Source: Frateuria_A sp051900535 (GTDB taxonomy: Bacteria; Pseudomonadota; Gammaproteobacteria; Xanthomonadales; Rhodanobacteraceae). From it: a DNA stretch of 64,000 bases. Location: the NCBI RefSeq assembly GCF_051900535.1, contig NZ_JBHZGI010000003.1, positions 248,001-312,000 of the forward strand. Direction: 5' to 3'. Below, in pieces: positions 61,614 through 64,000 of the stretch. A program made the position numbers and the translations under genes. The notes under the pieces were generated by a model that ran no database searches, was not told the origin of the DNA, and saw only the letters and a list, made by a program, of their open reading frames with translations. Position 1 is the stretch's first letter. The number at the start of each line of letters is the position of its first letter.

Positions 61614-62156
61614 ATGTCGATCGTCATGCAAGCTGCCGAGCAGATGGAGCTGGGTGATCCCGCGCGCGCCCGGCTGGAGCCCGGCATGGGGCCGCGCGAG
61701 GCCGTGCAGGCGCTGCTCGAAGGCGGCGAAACGCAGGATGCGCTGAAGTTGCTCGCGCGCCTCCTGCCCAAGCGCTACGCCGTGGCCTGGGCCTGCCAGT
61801 GCGCGCGCGACGTGGCCTTGCCGCTGGAGGACAAGGCCGGCGCCGCGCTCGCCGAGCAATGGGTGCGCGAGCCGGAGGAACCCAATCGGCGTGCCGCGTT
61901 CGAGTTCGCCAACGCCGGCGGTTACCGAAACATCGGCGCCTGGCTGGCGGCCTGCGCGGGCTGGTCCGGCGGCAGCCTGGCGCCGGCGACCCAGCAAACC
62001 CCGGTGCCGCCGGCCGAACACCTGACCGCCTGCGCCGTGGTGGCGGCCATCAACCTCATGGCCGGCCTCGATCCGGAACGCTTCGAGCAGCGCCGCGCCG
62101 GCTTCATGGCGCGCGCCATGAGCCTGCTCGGCGCCGGCGAAACCCAGACCTGCTGA
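61614..62156 (+). CDS. T6SS-associated DUF6931-like protein
   Basis: A 180-residue protein. It begins MSIVMQAAEQMELGDPARA, with GMGPREAVQALLEGGETQDAL, then AFEFANAGGYRNIGAWLAACAGWSGGSL and ACAVVAAINLMAGLD. This pattern matches the DUF6931 proteins found between VgrG and FHA genes in T6SS loci. It is Ala-rich, helical and without a signal peptide. Its function is unknown; the neighbourhood suggests a link to VgrG loading or to the FHA protein. It follows vgrG by 13 bases and precedes tagH by 11. Confidence 0.7.
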   Translation: MSIVMQAAEQMELGDPARARLEPGMGPREAVQALLEGGETQDALKLLARLLPKRYAVAWACQCARDVALPLEDKAGAALAEQWVREPEEPNRRAAFEFANAGGYRNIGAWLAACAGWSGGSLAPATQQTPVPPAEHLTACAVVAAINLMAGLDPERFEQRRAGFMARAMSLLGAGETQTC

Positions 62157-62167
62157 AGGAGCGACGC

Positions 62168-63493
62168 GTGCCTATCCCACAGACACTCGTGCTCGCCGTG
62201 CTCGGCCCGCACGCCGCGCAGTTCGGCGCACGCAGCCAGAAGGCCTTCGAGGGCCGCGACGGCAGCATCGGCCGTGCGGAGGACTGCGACTGGGTGCTGG
62301 CCGCGGCCGGCGTGTCGCGCGTGCACGCCATGGTGCGCTGCCTCAACGGCATGTACTTCATCGAGGACCGCAGCACCAACGGCATGCTGCTCAACGGCCG
62401 GCCGCTGGTGAAAGGTGACCCGGCGTCATTGAAGGACGGCGATCGTTTGCAGATCGACACTTTCGAGGTGTCGGTTCGTTTCCAGGCCGACAACGCCACC
62501 GTGGTGCAGCCGGCGCCAGCCCCGGCACCCGCGATGGCGGCGGCCGCGCCGCTGCCCGGCGGCGATTTTCTCGACGAGATGCTGGGTGGCGCGTTCGGCG
62601 CGCCGCCGGCGCCCGCGCGCGGCATCCCTGACGAGCCGCTGATTCCGGCGTCCGGCGGTCCGGCCGCCACGCTCGATCCGCTGGCGTTCCTGGACGAGCC
62701 CTTTGGTGCGCCGCCGGCGCCCGCGCCCGCACCGGCCGCAAGCTGGAACCATTCCAGCGGCATGGCCGATCATTTCCATCCGCCGGGCGTTGCCGGCCAG
62801 CGGCCGGCGCTGCCGGAGAACTGGGACCTGACTATGGGCGACTTCGCGCCCCGGGAGGCACCGGCACCCACGCCAGCACCGGCACCGGCGGCGCCAGTCG
62901 CGCCCGTGGCGCCCATCTCGCCGCAGCCTGTCGTGCCGGTGGCGCCGGTCGCCGCCGCGCCGGCCCCGTCGGCCGGTGTCCCGCCCGAGCTGGACACGAT
63001 CTTCCGCATCGTCGTCGATGGCGTGATGGACGTACTGCGCGCCCGCGCGGAGATCAAGAACACCTTCCGCCTGCCGGTCACGTTGATCCAGCGATCGGAA
63101 AACAATCCGCTGAAGTTCGCGCCGACCGCCGACGAAGCACTGCAGAAGCTGCTCGCCCCGGCCACCGGCGCCTTCCTCTCCGGCACCGATGCATTCCAGG
63201 ACGCCTTCGACGACATCCGTTGCCACCAGATGGCGATGCTGGCCGGCGTGCGCGCGGGCTTCGAGGCTGTGCTGGCGCACTTCAACCCCGACCGGCTTGA
63301 GCAGGAAGTGGACGGCAGCAAGCGCTCGGCCTTCGGCGGCAAGGGGCGCTACTGGGAGCGCTATCGCGAGAACTTCGAGGGCCTGGCCAAGGACCCGGAT
63401 GAATGCTTCCGCCGCCTGTTCGGCGACGAGTTCGCACGCGCCTACGAGGAGCAGCTGGCGCGTCTGAAGTCGGCCCGGGTGCGGCAGCGGTAA
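62168..63493 (+). CDS. tagH: T6SS FHA-domain protein TagH
   Basis: A 441-residue protein. The N-terminal FHA domain (about 1-105) has SIGRAEDCDW, SRVHAMVRCLNG and the DRSTNGMLLNG segment that reads phosphothreonine. A Pro/Ala-rich linker (about 118-270) follows. The C-terminal domain (about 275-441, PPELDTIFRIVVDGVMDVL, FRLPVTLIQRSENNPLKF) is the type VI FHA-associated domain. TagH usually acts in post-translational control of firing with a kinase/phosphatase pair, not seen in the window. The start is a GTG with AAGGAGCGACGC in front. Confidence 0.92.
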   Translation: MPIPQTLVLAVLGPHAAQFGARSQKAFEGRDGSIGRAEDCDWVLAAAGVSRVHAMVRCLNGMYFIEDRSTNGMLLNGRPLVKGDPASLKDGDRLQIDTFEVSVRFQADNATVVQPAPAPAPAMAAAAPLPGGDFLDEMLGGAFGAPPAPARGIPDEPLIPASGGPAATLDPLAFLDEPFGAPPAPAPAPAASWNHSSGMADHFHPPGVAGQRPALPENWDLTMGDFAPREAPAPTPAPAPAAPVAPVAPISPQPVVPVAPVAAAPAPSAGVPPELDTIFRIVVDGVMDVLRARAEIKNTFRLPVTLIQRSENNPLKFAPTADEALQKLLAPATGAFLSGTDAFQDAFDDIRCHQMAMLAGVRAGFEAVLAHFNPDRLEQEVDGSKRSAFGGKGRYWERYRENFEGLAKDPDECFRRLFGDEFARAYEEQLARLKSARVRQR

Positions 63494-63506
63494 GAGCGCA
63501 TGGCGC

Positions 63507-63520
63507 TTTTCACGTGAAAA
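63507..63520. promoter_or_regulatory. Perfect 14-bp palindrome between tagH and tssK
   Basis: TTTTCACGTGAAAA is a perfect inverted repeat 13 bases after the tagH stop. It could be an operator, or a small stem that ends the tagH transcript (on either strand A/T runs flank it). The sequence is AT-rich for this genome. Confidence 0.35.
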
Positions 63521-63561
63521 ACACGCACTAGAAGAAGGGCCTCCCACGCCAGGGCATCCCC

Positions 63562-63623
63562 TGCAGGAGCACCAGTGGGCGCGACCGCGGACCCCGGGGG
63601 CGCCCAAGGGCGCTCCTACAGGC
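63562..63623. repeat. REP-like palindrome between tagH and tssK
   Basis: CTGCAGGAGCACCAGTGGGCGCGACCGCG (63561-63589) faces CCCGGGGGCGCCCAAGGGCGCTCCTACAGG (63595-63624). The ends match the GTAGGAGCGC / GCGCTCCTAC family of the window. It interrupts the otherwise compact T6SS operon before tssK. Confidence 0.6.
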
Positions 63624-63694
63624 AGTTCGCGGCCGTGGGGTGCGTCCAGGGACGCGAGGCGCCCTAAAAGCAACCAACAGCAGACAGGTCGGTC

Positions 63695-64000
63695 ATGACG
63701 CAAAACAACAAAGTGGTATGGAGCGAGGGCCTGTTCCTGCGCCCGCAGCACCTGCAGCAGCAGGAACGCTACTTCGAGCGCTTCGTCGAGCTGCGCGCCG
63801 GCGCCCTGCGGCCCTACGCCTGGGGCTTCCAGGAACTGGAGCTGGAGCCTGACCTGCTGGCCATCGGCAAGCTTGGTATCCGCCGCGCGAGCGGCATTTT
63901 CCCCGATGGCACGCCGTTCTCCATGCCCGGCGACGACCCGCTGCCGCCGGCGTTGGAGGTCGACGCCAACTGGCGCGACCAGACCGTCTACCTGACCCTG
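63695..64000 (+). CDS. tssK: T6SS baseplate subunit TssK (partial, runs off the window)
   Basis: The first 102 codons are visible. KVVWSEGLFLRPQHLQQQERYFE is the TssK N-terminal signature (ImpJ/VasE family), followed by ALRPYAWGFQELELEPDLL. TssK bridges the baseplate to the membrane complex (TssJLM). The ATG at 63695 is the natural start although the ribosome site (AGACAGGTCGGTC) is modest. The remaining genes tssA, tssJ, tssL and tssM presumably follow beyond 64000. Confidence 0.95.
   Translation, partial: MTQNNKVVWSEGLFLRPQHLQQQERYFERFVELRAGALRPYAWGFQELELEPDLLAIGKLGIRRASGIFPDGTPFSMPGDDPLPPALEVDANWRDQTVYLTL

Overview
The window is high-GC chromosomal DNA from a gammaproteobacterium of the order Xanthomonadales, most likely family Rhodanobacteraceae (Dyella, Luteibacter or Rhodanobacter type). 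This is inferred from the xanthomonad-type arginine cluster (acetylornithine carbamoyltransferase, acetylcitrulline deacetylase, fused acetylglutamate synthase-kinase), a kynurenine-pathway operon, a FimX-like protein, a DksA with a long Lys/Ala/Pro tail, and gene order. No rRNA, tRNA, CRISPR array or insertion sequence was seen.

Positions 1-24000 are mostly housekeeping genes. They hold an aldo/keto reductase, dnaB (with two DnaA boxes in front), alr and radA. A ccsA/ypjD-type gene diverges from ffh-rpsP-rimM-trmD-rplS. fimX and epmB lie on the minus strand, with efp divergent from epmB. An operon follows with a TRZ/ATZ amidohydrolase, yciI, ubiG, a mupP/gph-type phosphatase and a squalene-synthase-like gene. 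Then come folE2, yidD, the extended dksA, sufE, cysS and a glycine-zipper envelope protein. Several intergenic gaps carry REP-like palindromes.

Positions 24021-32780 are the arginine operon argF'-argG-argE'-argB(NAGS-K)-argC-[short prolyl-tRNA synthetase]-argH. It makes arginine through acetylcitrulline. In front of argF' are a candidate promoter, a 34-residue leader ORF whose Arg codons lie mostly near its end, and mutually exclusive antiterminator and terminator helices, which together look like a transcription attenuator.

Positions 32908-39480 hold a hybrid histidine kinase, a flavin-binding stress protein, and a minus-strand kynurenine operon (ACMSD, a secreted protein, kynureninase, a methyltransferase).

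From 39653 to the end is a type VI secretion (T6SS) locus. It opens with an ECF sigma factor, followed by tssB, tssC, hcp, tagJ, tssE, tssF, tssG and clpV. After an accessory block come vgrG, a DUF6931-like gene, FHA gene tagH and the start of tssK; tssA, J, L and M are not in the window. The accessory block (50398-59101) looks like an effector/immunity island. It holds an M35-type (aspzincin) metallopeptidase with a lipoprotein and a tandem paralogue, a 143-residue protein with a nucleic-acid deaminase signature, and an unknown 337-residue protein. It also holds a PAAR tip, a DUF6795-like gene broken by one frameshift, a TPR-methyltransferase, and on the opposite strand a GH19-like muramidase/chitinase with an LprI-like inhibitor. 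This island and the arg leader are the most novel parts of the window.
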